Assembly: GCA_902168185.1 (NCBI GenBank) | Contig: CABHOV010000046.1 | Coordinates: 682,001-746,000, forward strand | DNA length: 64,000 nt | Source of the DNA: an uncultured Bacteroides sp. | GTDB lineage: Bacteria > Bacteroidota > Bacteroidia > Cytophagales > Cyclobacteriaceae | Direction: 5' to 3' | Part shown: in pieces, positions 27,001-34,303 of the stretch | Layout of the letters: each line of letters opens with the position of its first letter | Numbering within the stretch: the first letter of the stretch is position 1 | Translations under genes and position numbers: made by a program | Notes under the pieces: model-generated | Database searches by the model: none | Seen by the model: only the letters and a program-made list of their open reading frames with translations | What the model was told of the DNA's origin: nothing

Positions 27001-28630
27001 ATGGTGCTGAACCCGGTGGCGTATTCTGCACGGTGATAAGGCGTGAAGCCGTTGAGGTTGCACAGTTGTTACTTCCTGTAACCGTATAAGTTGTAGTAAC
27101 CGATGGATTCGCTATAACTGTATTTCCAGTGGTTGTATTTAACCCCGTACTCGGAGACCATGTATAGCTGTTTGCTCCGGATGCTGTTAATGTAACCGTT
27201 GTTACACCGGAACATATAGTAGATATAGATGGCGCCATGGTAGTAGTAGGTGAAGCGGCAACCGTGATCAATACATTGCTGGATACAGAGCAACTTGTTG
27301 TAGCATCAGTTCCTGTAACGGTATAGGTTGTTGTAGCGGTAGGTCTTGCTTCAACACTTGCACCGGTTGATGTTGTTAATGTAGCCGTTGGTGTCCATGC
27401 GTACGACAAGGTAACCGGAGATGAAACTGTTAAAGTTGTTGGTGTTCCCGAGCAAACGGTTGCCGGTGGCGACAACGTCAGTGGAATGGTGGATGTGCTG
27501 AACTGCATCGACAAGAAACCATTTCCTGCTCCTACGTTTTGTACACGTGCCTCAACAGAAGATGAAGCCCCGAGAAAACCACTCCATACATTCGTGTGTG
27601 CGTCACAGCATCCAACGTGCTGGTATACTTGTACGCCATCAATGAAGAGTGTTACGTTATCATCATGTGTAGGTATATCTATTTGGTAATAGCCGCAGGT
27701 AAAACTACTTCGCTTGTATATAAAGGAATATGTACTGGCACTGGTGATAGGACATCCCTGATAAGCTTGTCCGGATGCGTTATCAGCATTGGATGGACTC
27801 GTTGTTGCCGCCCACCGGTTTGCTGAATTAAAGGAGAGGTTATTCTCTGTATAGTATCCGTAGTAAGAAGTAAAAGACGTACCGGCATACGCATATACGT
27901 TCCACACACCGTTTCCGGAAACCGCAGGATCGCCACTCGGAGCCGCTATAGTTAAGTCGGTTCCATTTGTAGCGCTGGTAAGAGCAGGGTTTGATGAAAC
28001 AATTCTGATTCTATAGGCACTTCCCGCAGGTGTACCTGCAGGTATAGTAGCACTGATCGTACCGGACGCAACCGAGGTATTCGTTCCGATCGTTACAGGA
28101 CTTGCAAAGCTGCCGACAGCATCTGACAGTTGTGCTGTAAATGTATTTGCTGTGGGTGTATTTGCAAAATTACAGTTGGTGGTATAGGTGATCGTAAAAG
28201 CCTGGCCTTGACAAAATGCTGTGGATGTAAAAGTAGGCGCTGCTAAAGCGAGTGCGTTGATTGTAAGGTTTGAACCGTTGTTACTACCGGTGATTGCAGG
28301 TGTTGAGCTTACAACCCTGATCCTATACGCCGTACCAGAGGCTTGTGTAAAAGGAATAGATGCTGTGATTGTACCGGCATTGATAGCGGTGCGTGTACCT
28401 ATTGTTACGGGGCTTGTAAAACTTCCGGAAGCATCTGATAGTTGCGCCGTAAAAACATTCCCCGCTGTAAATGTACCACTGATGGTATAGGCTACACTCA
28501 CATTTGCTCCGGCACAAAACGGAGAGCCTGTAATAGCCGATGTGGTTATGGATTGAGAGAAAGCCGCCGAGGACAGCAATACAAACATCCATGCAGATGC
28601 GACTCGTACTAAGATTAAAGCAGGTTTCAT
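24092..28630 (-). CDS. Giant T9SS-secreted surface protein with three Cys-containing modules
   Basis: 1512 residues. Signal peptide ends AAFSQ (~26). Two Ig-like repeats at about 27-125 and 130-230 share FTAQLSDA.GSF.SPVTIGT. Three ~140-residue modules lie at about 242-378, 551-694 and 867-1007 and share WNVYAY, YYGYYTENN, CGYYQI, HDDN and GCCDAHT. They are separated by PKD/Ig-like stretches with the pattern CSG...TYTVTGSNNC. A beta-rich region (1010-1330) and a fibronectin-like domain (1340-1430) precede a C-terminal type IX sorting domain (1436-1512, VYPNPTSDFLRIES). The protein is therefore expected to be exported and anchored or released by T9SS. The modules look like PA14-type lectin or adhesin folds, but binding partners are unknown. 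The gene is monocistronic, with a structured leader and its own terminator. Confidence 0.88.
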   Translation of the reverse strand: MKPALILVRVASAWMFVLLSSAAFSQSITTSAITGSPFCAGANVSVAYTISGTFTAGNVFTAQLSDASGSFTSPVTIGTRTAINAGTITASIPFTQASGTAYRIRVVSSTPAITGSNNGSNLTINALALAAPTFTSTAFCQGQAFTITYTTNCNFANTPTANTFTAQLSDAVGSFASPVTIGTNTSVASGTISATIPAGTPAGSAYRIRIVSSNPALTSATNGTDLTIAAPSGDPAVSGNGVWNVYAYAGTSFTSYYGYYTENNLSFNSANRWAATTSPSNADNASGQAYQGCPITSASTYSFIYKRSSFTCGYYQIDIPTHDDNVTLFIDGVQVYQHVGCCDAHTNVWSGFLGASSSVEARVQNVGAGNGFLSMQFSTSTIPLTLSPPATVCSGTPTTLTVSSPVTLSYAWTPTATLTTSTGASVEARPTATTTYTVTGTDATTSCSVSSNVLITVAASPTTTMAPSISTICSGVTTVTLTASGANSYTWSPSTGLNTTTGNTVIANPSVTTTYTVTGSNNCATSTASRLITVQNTPPGSAPSPSTFGSGAWNIYCYEGTGFSNYYGYYTENNLNFNTTSRWSNSVGPSVANASSGVAYTGCSVASTYYSMSFKRTNIPCGYYQIDLPLHDDNITLYIDGAQVFQHNGCCDAHTNAWTGFIGPTTTVELRLINNAGVGSLQFSMNPSTSTPVSANTPVTICAGTSTTLTATSAITGATYSWAPSDVANNGTVASPSSATTVVSPVVSDSYIATVTDAAKTGCTATTSVPVTIDPLSNTTVTPTTGSTYCPGTPFTLTASGASSYTWSANTGASGGLSSTSGFQVTASPTVTTTYTVTGSNNCNTKDAPVTITINPLPAITTFPTGTWNVYAFNSTVIGTNYSGYYTENGSGTSGYDFNTTTRWTNNAAPSTANATNGTAYQGCALGVSNYTLSFKRTGFTCGIYQINIPAHDDNFTLLINGTQVAQHNGCCDTHTAIWTGALYTSSTVELRLLQGGGTAYLNVQFVPVTQPASQSVWIGATSTDWFTASNWCGSVPTTTTDVLIPSAGPINMPVIAASGAVCRNITINSAVAVGTYNSAIPAASLATSTTLNLQVYGSWQNNGGFTANSGTVEFIGTNASSTISGAATQTFHNLVINKTNNITISSGTQQVRNVLTLTNGILFQNGILEILNGASVTGASNASHVDGDIKKIGNTAFTFPVGDNGVYRPISMSAPSLTTDHFTAQYLYSNPTVIYPNSQRDASIDHVSGGEYWTLNRTGGTSNVNVTLSWDTNSGIVNDLSALRVARWDASLGRWKDHGNGGTTGNTTAGTIITSAAVTSFSPFALSSSTGANPLPVVLLSFTAVKDGENNVQLKWSTASEINSDYFQIERSKDGKYFQSIGRVKAAGNTANRVDYTYIDNAPFAGSSYYKLKQVDFDGTSTYSKVRFVESVDNVLTVYPNPTSDFLRIESNGAGIAAIKIRSEMGYILKVPFTETDGNFILNTASLAAGIYILEIQQEARITVHKVVIEK
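25610..27907 (-). repeat. Three copies of a GCCDAHT module inside the surface protein
   Basis: Copy 1 is at 27497-27907, copy 2 at 26549-26980, copy 3 at 25610-26032. Each has HDDN (residues 322, 631, 952) followed 14-15 residues later by GCCD[AT]HT (340, 649, 970), plus a CG.YQI strand and a YQGC or TGC cysteine. The copies are clearly alike but diverged in sequence and slightly in length, so this is old domain duplication rather than a DNA tandem repeat. Confidence 0.88.
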
Positions 28631-29013
28631 TTTGATTGTATAAGTTTAAACACCTTAACAAAGCCCAATGCCATACTGTTTTCCCATCAGCGTACTGATG
28701 GAATTTACTTAGTAACCAATTTGCATAGAGAAACTGAAAGAATTGGGCTTCACAGTCTTACATTAAAGGTACATCAAAAGAGTGCCCGATTTCATTTCAA
28801 CGGTAAAAAAAGTACAAAACACCTCAAAAAGCGCATTTAAACGATAATAATGAGTTCAAGTTGCCATTCGTCCCTCATCCCATTAAATGGACAATCCACT
28901 CACATTTCCATTTCGGGGAATAAATGCTTGCAATTTCTCTCAATTGTGCTTTAGTATATCTTCATACTGTCCATGAATTCTACTTTCGAATAGGAATAAT
29001 CCGTTCGGAGTTT
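28631..29013. other. Intergenic region upstream of the giant surface-protein gene
   Basis: 383 bases between the surface-protein start and the ada stop, both minus strand. It contains the structured leader at 28661-28750. The rest (28751-29013) shows no gene, no clear -7 box and no strong terminator for ada. Confidence 0.45.
28661..28750 (-). promoter_or_regulatory. Structured 5' leader with closing stem and internal hairpin
   Basis: On the minus strand AAGCCCAAT (28750-28742) pairs perfectly with ATTGGGCTT (28669-28661), enclosing about 72 bases. Inside it, CCATCAG (28701-28695) pairs with CTGATGG (28690-28684) around a 4-base loop. The element ends 31 bases before the start codon of the giant surface-protein gene. 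This is the geometry of a leader regulatory RNA, but I match it to no known riboswitch class. Confidence 0.45.
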
Positions 29014-30096
29014 CTAAGATTTTGAATTGGCTTTTTCAAAATCAAGCAGCCATTTTTTGCGAGGGAGCCCACCACCATAACCGGTTAAATTTCCATTTTC
29101 ACCTATAACGCGATGGCATGGTATTATGATCGAGATTCGGTTATGTCCGTTGGCAGAAGCTACAGCACGAATAGCCGTAGCGATGTTCATATCATTCGCG
29201 AGCCTCTTGTATGATCGCGTTTCTCCGTAGGGTATACGTTGCAAATTGCTCCAAACATTTTGTTGAAAGGTTGTTCCCGGTGCATGCAACGTAACTGAAA
29301 AATCTTTACGCTCTCCATTGAAATATTCATCCATCTCTTTTTCCAATTGCACGAGATGTTTGTTTGTTCCGGGAAGGATAACGGCATTCAATCGCTTACA
29401 CAAATCTTTAAATTCTGTCTCCAGCATTTTACGGTTTGTAAACTCTACCAGACATATACCTTGTGTAGTGGCACAGCCAAACATAGGACCCAATGGTGTG
29501 GTAAAGCGAATAAGATTAATGACGGTTTTTTCTTTTGACTGCGATGGGGCTTTACCAAAAACAGATCTATACCCTTCACTAAAACCGCTTAGAGAATTAT
29601 ACCCACTGTCGAAAGCCGTATTCGTTACAGATTCCCCTACTGTAATTTTATTAAACGCTGAATTAATTCGCAGCATTCGCTGATAGGCATGAAAGCTGAG
29701 GTTATGATGTTTCTTAAACCAACGCCTCACCTGGCTCGGTTCTATACCGCGCGCTCTCAAATCATAATCCTTGATTCGTATATAGGGGTTGCTATTCAAT
29801 TCTTCGATCAGGTCATGTATAGGCTTGGGAGCCGTGCTCGCTTGTTCCATGGGTTTGCAAATTTTACAAGGACGGAATCCATGCTCAATCGCCTCCTGTG
29901 GACTTTCATAGAAAACTACATTCTCAGCTTTTGGTTTGCGAGCCCTGCATGCTGGCCGGCAAAATATACCAGTAGTTTTCACGGCTGTAATAAAGACTCC
30001 TTCGAATGAAGGGTCTTCACGCAACATGGCATTATACTTATCCTGAAAAGATAATGCTTTCCTTGTATGAACCTTATTTACTATGCTCGGCATCAT
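29014..30096 (-). CDS. ada: Bifunctional Ada: methylation-response regulator and O6-methylguanine-DNA methyltransferase
   Basis: 360 residues in classic Ada order. The zinc domain has four Cys (46, 50, 77, 80: FCRPAC, PCKIC), with the same spacing as E. coli Ada 38/42/69/72; Cys46 would accept methyl groups from phosphotriesters. An AraC-type helix-turn-helix region follows (about 95-185: RVRRWF-like start through SGFSEGYRSVFGKAPS). The C-terminal methyltransferase (200-355) carries IPCHRVI with acceptor Cys327. It repairs alkylated DNA and, once methylated, activates its regulon. Two adjacent ATGs (30096, 30093) are possible. No alkB or alkA neighbour is seen, so the gene is likely transcribed alone. 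Confidence 0.97.
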   Translation of the reverse strand: MMPSIVNKVHTRKALSFQDKYNAMLREDPSFEGVFITAVKTTGIFCRPACRARKPKAENVVFYESPQEAIEHGFRPCKICKPMEQASTAPKPIHDLIEELNSNPYIRIKDYDLRARGIEPSQVRRWFKKHHNLSFHAYQRMLRINSAFNKITVGESVTNTAFDSGYNSLSGFSEGYRSVFGKAPSQSKEKTVINLIRFTTPLGPMFGCATTQGICLVEFTNRKMLETEFKDLCKRLNAVILPGTNKHLVQLEKEMDEYFNGERKDFSVTLHAPGTTFQQNVWSNLQRIPYGETRSYKRLANDMNIATAIRAVASANGHNRISIIIPCHRVIGENGNLTGYGGGLPRKKWLLDFEKANSKS

Positions 30097-30222
30097 TTCT
30101 GAAACAGTAATTTAAAATTAATTATACGGCAAAGAAAAAAGAGCTGCTACAGACCCGCAACCGAAAAATTGACAAGTATTTTTTTCTGTACATGCACAAA
30201 AATGCTTTCCATTGAAAAACAC

Positions 30223-30230
30223 TAACTTTG
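30223..30230 (+). promoter_or_regulatory. Bacteroidota -7 promoter element for the LytS/LytTR pair
   Basis: TAACTTTG matches TAnnTTTG exactly, 17 bases upstream of the kinase ATG at 30248, implying a very short leader. The -33 region is only loosely TTTG-like (TTTC near 30205). Confidence 0.5.
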
Positions 30231-30247
30231 ATACAATTTAAACGTGC

Positions 30248-31009
30248 ATGCAGGATATAGCCCTTTTAATATTCATTACAGCCCTGGTGATCATTGCGAT
30301 ACTGGGAGCCGTTATTATATACCTGCTACGGCAACTTCGTAATGCCGACAAAACCAGAAATGACGTCCAAGCTAAATTTACCACCCTTGAAAATAAAGTA
30401 GATAGCCTGCAACTGGAGACGCTTGAATCGCGACTCAATCCTCACCTCTTTAAAAATGTGTTGAACTCCATTCAATCGCATGCCTATCAAACGTATTTTG
30501 CGCTAGACAAACTCGCCAATGTATTAGACTATATATTATATGAAAGCCGCAATCGGTTTGTGACACCGCAAGAGGAAATTGAATTTGCACTTAATCTCAT
30601 CGAGATCAATAAAATTAAAGTAAGTCCGTTGTTTGAGTTGAAAGTGAAATCAAAGCTTGACGATGAAGATCCGCTATACACACAACGGATTATGGCGCCC
30701 CTCATCTCAATCGACTTAATTGAAAACGCTTTTAAACATGCAGACTTGCAAAGTGCTGATGCGTTTATATCCATTGTATTCGAATTTAAAGACAGTACTT
30801 TTTCGCTGACAGTTTCGAATAAGATTTCTACCAAAACAGCATTGCGAAAAGAGAAAGGCGGCATTGGTTCCGAAACGTTAGAGCAACGTCTGAAATTAAT
30901 TTACAAGAATAACTTCCGGTTAGACCGATTTAAAGAAGAAGATGTTTTTATTGCACACTTAAAGATCAACTTGCTTGAGCACAAAACTCAGATGCTTGCT
31001 ACTCGATGA
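30248..31009 (+). CDS. Compact LytS-type sensor histidine kinase
   Basis: 253 residues: one N-terminal membrane helix (about 5-26), a short coiled coil, the His_kinase box LNPHLFKNVLNS (phospho-His66), and a HATPase-type domain with LIENAFKHA (N-box) and GGIGSETLEQRL (G-box). There is no sizeable extracytoplasmic sensor, so it must sense through the membrane helix or a partner. It overlaps the next gene, a LytTR response regulator, by 35 bases. The pair forms a typical Bacteroidota two-component system with unknown signal. Confidence 0.92.
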   Translation: MQDIALLIFITALVIIAILGAVIIYLLRQLRNADKTRNDVQAKFTTLENKVDSLQLETLESRLNPHLFKNVLNSIQSHAYQTYFALDKLANVLDYILYESRNRFVTPQEEIEFALNLIEINKIKVSPLFELKVKSKLDDEDPLYTQRIMAPLISIDLIENAFKHADLQSADAFISIVFEFKDSTFSLTVSNKISTKTALRKEKGGIGSETLEQRLKLIYKNNFRLDRFKEEDVFIAHLKINLLEHKTQMLATR

Positions 31010-31694
31010 CGAACTTCCAGGGCTCACCTACCTGAAAATGCTTTGCGAGCAGATTCCTGAACTCGAAGTTGTAAAAGCTTTTAACAGTCCCGAAATTTTT
31101 CTACAGGAAATTCCTTCCCTGGATTTCGATCTTTGCATTCTCGATATTGAAATGCCTGCCATGAATGGTTTGCATGTTGCTAATCTCTTGCAAGGCAAGC
31201 CTGTTATTTTTGTAACAGCCTATAAAGAATATGCAGCAGAAGCCTTTGACCTCGATGCCATTGACTACGTACGTAAGCCCGTAAAGAAAGAGCGCCTGCA
31301 ACAAGCGGTGCAAAAAGCCGTGAAGCGCATTGGTAAAATAAACACTGCTAAAAATTTCGTTCAGCTAAATACAGATAAAGGAAAAGCATTACTCTTCTTC
31401 GAACAGGTATGCTATATTAAAACATCCGAATCCGATAGCCGTGATAAAGCAGTACAACTGGTTGATGGAACTATACTTACCCTAAAAAATATATCATTCG
31501 AAAAACTTCTCGAAGTACTTCCTTCCGATCAGTTTTCGCGCATTAACAAAAAAGAATTGGTGGCCATAAAATCCGTGCACTTTTTTTCGCATGACGAAAT
31601 CACCACCAACATTGTACAGCCTTCCGGCAAACCCCTCGTTCTATCCCTCAGTGAATCCTATCGTCAGGAATTTATCAACAAGGTGAAAGAGTAG
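30975..31694 (+). CDS. LytTR-family response regulator (TTG start)
   Basis: 239 residues: receiver domain (about 5-118: LLLDDELPG, CILDIEMPAMNG with phospho-Asp, VTAY, RKPVKKE) and LytTR DNA-binding domain (about 135-235: ALLFFEQVCYIKTSES, FSRINKKELV). The start must be the TTG at 30975: an in-frame stop lies at 30960-30962, and the receiver's first strand begins only four residues later. The coding region overlaps the kinase by 35 bases, suggesting coupled translation at fixed ratio. Output genes are unknown; the antiporter lies 249 bases downstream. Confidence 0.93.
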   Translation: MSTKLRCLLLDDELPGLTYLKMLCEQIPELEVVKAFNSPEIFLQEIPSLDFDLCILDIEMPAMNGLHVANLLQGKPVIFVTAYKEYAAEAFDLDAIDYVRKPVKKERLQQAVQKAVKRIGKINTAKNFVQLNTDKGKALLFFEQVCYIKTSESDSRDKAVQLVDGTILTLKNISFEKLLEVLPSDQFSRINKKELVAIKSVHFFSHDEITTNIVQPSGKPLVLSLSESYRQEFINKVKE

Positions 31695-31747
31695 TTTCGT
31701 TACATTTTTTTTCACAGTCATTACAATATCCGTCTCTTCGTTCACAA

Positions 31748-31768
31748 ACAATGATTATCGTTCATTGT
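31748..31768. promoter_or_regulatory. Inverted repeat ACAATGA-N7-TCATTGT upstream of the antiporter
   Basis: A perfect 7-bp dyad lies 175 bases before the antiporter start and 54 bases after the LytTR gene. Its arm, extended as ACAATGATTA, is identical to part of the 23092-23135 repeat, hinting at a shared regulator. A further hairpin, with one wobble pair, lies at 31870-31890. Confidence 0.35.
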
Positions 31769-31942
31769 ATTGTTCATATTTGCACTCGCAAAATGAAGTA
31801 TACGTGACGAAGTTTTTTCTAATGCGTTCTCCTTCAACGAGCAGGTTGTTTTGAAGCAGCTCAACTGTTTTGTTATCGCTGTGATAGCAATTATACTTTA
31901 AGGGTCGGGCTATGGTGGTTTATTTTTATCAAAGAAGAAAGA

Positions 31943-34213
31943 ATGAAAAAGTTTAGAAATTTATTTTTTTACATTTTTATCATCGGAAGTTTCACTGCGC
32001 TGATGTATTGGATTGTGCTATACGGCACTAAACTCGAGGCAGGAAGAAATATAGTCATACCGGTTTCCAATAATACGCAGTGGCAGGAATTTGTTCTCTC
32101 ACTTTTGCACAACCTCAAGCATCCGCTCGCTATACTATTAGCACAGATCGTTACCATCATCCTTGTATCACGACTCTTTGGATGGATCTTCAAGAAAATA
32201 GGACAGCCTACTGTTATAGGAGAGATCATTGCTGGTATAGCACTCGGACCTTCATTGATGGGAATGTACTTTCCGGAATTCTCGGCAGCTTTATTCCCTG
32301 CACAATCTTTAGGTAATCTTCAGTTTTTAAGTCAGATCGGTTTGATCCTTTTCATGTTTGTTATTGGCATGGAGCTCGACCTGAAAGTATTGCGTAACAA
32401 AGCGCACGATGCATTGGTAGTAAGTCACACCAGCATTGTAATTCCATTTGCTCTCGGATTAGGCCTGGCATATTACATTTATCAATCTTTTGCACCACCC
32501 AATGTTCAGTTCTCGTCTTTTGCATTGTTCATTGGCATCGCGATGAGTATCACAGCATTTCCTGTACTTGCACGCATTGTGCAGGAAAGAGGCATCCATA
32601 AAACTCGTCTCGGCACCATCGTTATCACTTGCGCTGCTGCGGATGATATTACCGCCTGGTGCTTGCTCGCTGCCGTTATCGCCATTGTAAAAGCCGGTAC
32701 ATTTGTAAGTGCACTATATATAATTCTACTGGCCGGTATATATGTGTTTATCATGTTGAAAGTGGTGCGCCCGTTCCTGAAGCGAGTAGGTGACCTTCAC
32801 TCATCACGCGAGAACCTGAGCAAATCTGTAGTCGCTATATTTTTCCTCACGTTGTTACTATCCTCTTATGCTTCTGAAGTAATTGGTATACATGCATTAT
32901 TCGGAGCTTTCATGGCCGGTGTGATCATGCCGGAAAACATGAAGTTTAAAAATATATTTATTGAAAAGGTGGAAGATGTTGCACTTGTATTACTCCTGCC
33001 TTTATTCTTTGTCTTTACAGGATTGCGTACACAGATCGGACTTCTGAACGATCCATACCTCTGGAAGATTACAGCGCTTATCATTACCGTTGCCGTAGTT
33101 GGTAAATTTGCAGGAAGTGCTCTGCCTGCAAAGTTTGTAGGACAAAGCTGGAAAGATAGCTTGATGATCGGTGCGTTGATGAATACACGCGGTCTGATGG
33201 AACTCGTAGTGTTAAATATAGGCTACGATCTTGGTGTACTCACACCACAGGTATTTGCAATGATGGTGATCATGGCACTCGTTACTACCTTCATGACAGG
33301 GCCCGTACTGGATCTCATCAATAAGATATTCAAATCGAAAGAGGATGTTATACCGAAGGAAATAAGCAGTAACGGTAAGTATAAAATTCTGATCTCCTTT
33401 GGAAATCCTGAACGTGGAAGATCTTTATTACGACTGGCAAACAGTTTCACGAAAAAACTGAATGGAAATGCAGCGATCACTGCGCTTCACCTCTCTCCCA
33501 CCAACGAGCTTCACTCTTTTAACCTGGAGGAATACGAACAGGAAAGTTTTGCACCGGTTATTGACGAGTCAAAAAATCTGAATCAGAAAATTACAACCTT
33601 ATTCAAAGCATCCAATGATATAGATGAAGACATCACGGAAGTAGCCAACAAAGGTGATTATGACTTACTCCTCGTAGGTTTAGGACAGTCCATTTACGAA
33701 GGTAGCTTACTCGGCAAAGTTCTTGGATTTACAACGCGCATTATAAGTCCCGATCGTTTACTCAATACCGTTACCGGGAAGGAAAAGTTATTCGAGCATT
33801 CTCCATTCGATGAACGTACACGCGTAATCCTTTCAAATAGCCACGTGCCAGTAGGTATACTGATCGATAAAAACTTTGAAAAAACGGATCGCGTATTTAT
33901 ACCCGTTTTTCATGCTTCAGATCTATACCTGATCAAGTATGCGCAGAAACTTATTCACAATGCAGGATCACAAATCACGATCATCGATGCTGCCGGTGAG
34001 GTCAAAAACAATACGGAAATAAAAGAAGCAATCCGTGCTATAGAGCAAAATGCACCCAATCATATTACCATCGCAAGCGATAAAACAATCGAGAAAGAAT
34101 TTCTCCAGACGCAGGATCTGATGCTGATCAGTTTTGATAGTTGGAAGAAGCTAATAGACTCGCGGAATGTATGGCTCAACAGTTCTCCTACTACGTTAAT
34201 TATCAAGCCTTAA
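31943..34213 (+). CDS. Kef-type cation:proton antiporter (CPA2) with C-terminal USP-like domain
   Basis: 756 residues. An N-terminal helix (residues 8-26) is followed by a CPA2 Na+/H+ exchanger domain of about twelve helices (55-455), with GQPTVIGEIIAGIALGPS, the AADDITAW motif carrying the paired Asp for cation/proton exchange, and HALFGAFMAGVIMPE. The cytosolic C-terminus (about 470-756) contains two universal-stress-protein-like repeats (KILISFGNPERGRSLLRLA; DRVFIPVFHASDLYLI) rather than the TrkA-N domain of KefB/C. Likely role: K+ or Na+ and pH homeostasis. AAAGAAGAAAGA just before the ATG is purine-rich. A bidirectional terminator follows. Confidence 0.92.
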   Translation: MKKFRNLFFYIFIIGSFTALMYWIVLYGTKLEAGRNIVIPVSNNTQWQEFVLSLLHNLKHPLAILLAQIVTIILVSRLFGWIFKKIGQPTVIGEIIAGIALGPSLMGMYFPEFSAALFPAQSLGNLQFLSQIGLILFMFVIGMELDLKVLRNKAHDALVVSHTSIVIPFALGLGLAYYIYQSFAPPNVQFSSFALFIGIAMSITAFPVLARIVQERGIHKTRLGTIVITCAAADDITAWCLLAAVIAIVKAGTFVSALYIILLAGIYVFIMLKVVRPFLKRVGDLHSSRENLSKSVVAIFFLTLLLSSYASEVIGIHALFGAFMAGVIMPENMKFKNIFIEKVEDVALVLLLPLFFVFTGLRTQIGLLNDPYLWKITALIITVAVVGKFAGSALPAKFVGQSWKDSLMIGALMNTRGLMELVVLNIGYDLGVLTPQVFAMMVIMALVTTFMTGPVLDLINKIFKSKEDVIPKEISSNGKYKILISFGNPERGRSLLRLANSFTKKLNGNAAITALHLSPTNELHSFNLEEYEQESFAPVIDESKNLNQKITTLFKASNDIDEDITEVANKGDYDLLLVGLGQSIYEGSLLGKVLGFTTRIISPDRLLNTVTGKEKLFEHSPFDERTRVILSNSHVPVGILIDKNFEKTDRVFIPVFHASDLYLIKYAQKLIHNAGSQITIIDAAGEVKNNTEIKEAIRAIEQNAPNHITIASDKTIEKEFLQTQDLMLISFDSWKKLIDSRNVWLNSSPTTLIIKP

Positions 34214-34249
34214 AGTATAGATATATTCAGACCCATTATTATATAATAG

Positions 34250-34283
34250 AAAGGGTTGACCTCGAAGAGGCCAACCCTTTTTT
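34250..34283. terminator. Bidirectional Rho-independent terminator
   Basis: AAAGGGTTG (34250-34258) pairs with CCAACCCTTT region (34272-34280), continued by CCTC/GAGG after one mismatch and closed by a GAA loop. Six T (34278-34283) follow on the plus strand. It lies between the convergent antiporter and HEXXH-protein genes. Confidence 0.9.
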
Positions 34284-34303
34284 ACGCTGTTAAATCATAC
34301 TTA

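Noticed and set aside
25610-27907. Regular repeats that might suggest a CRISPR or minisatellite
   Set aside because: Unit length is ~140 codons, the reading frame is maintained and DNA copies are diverged: protein domain duplication.
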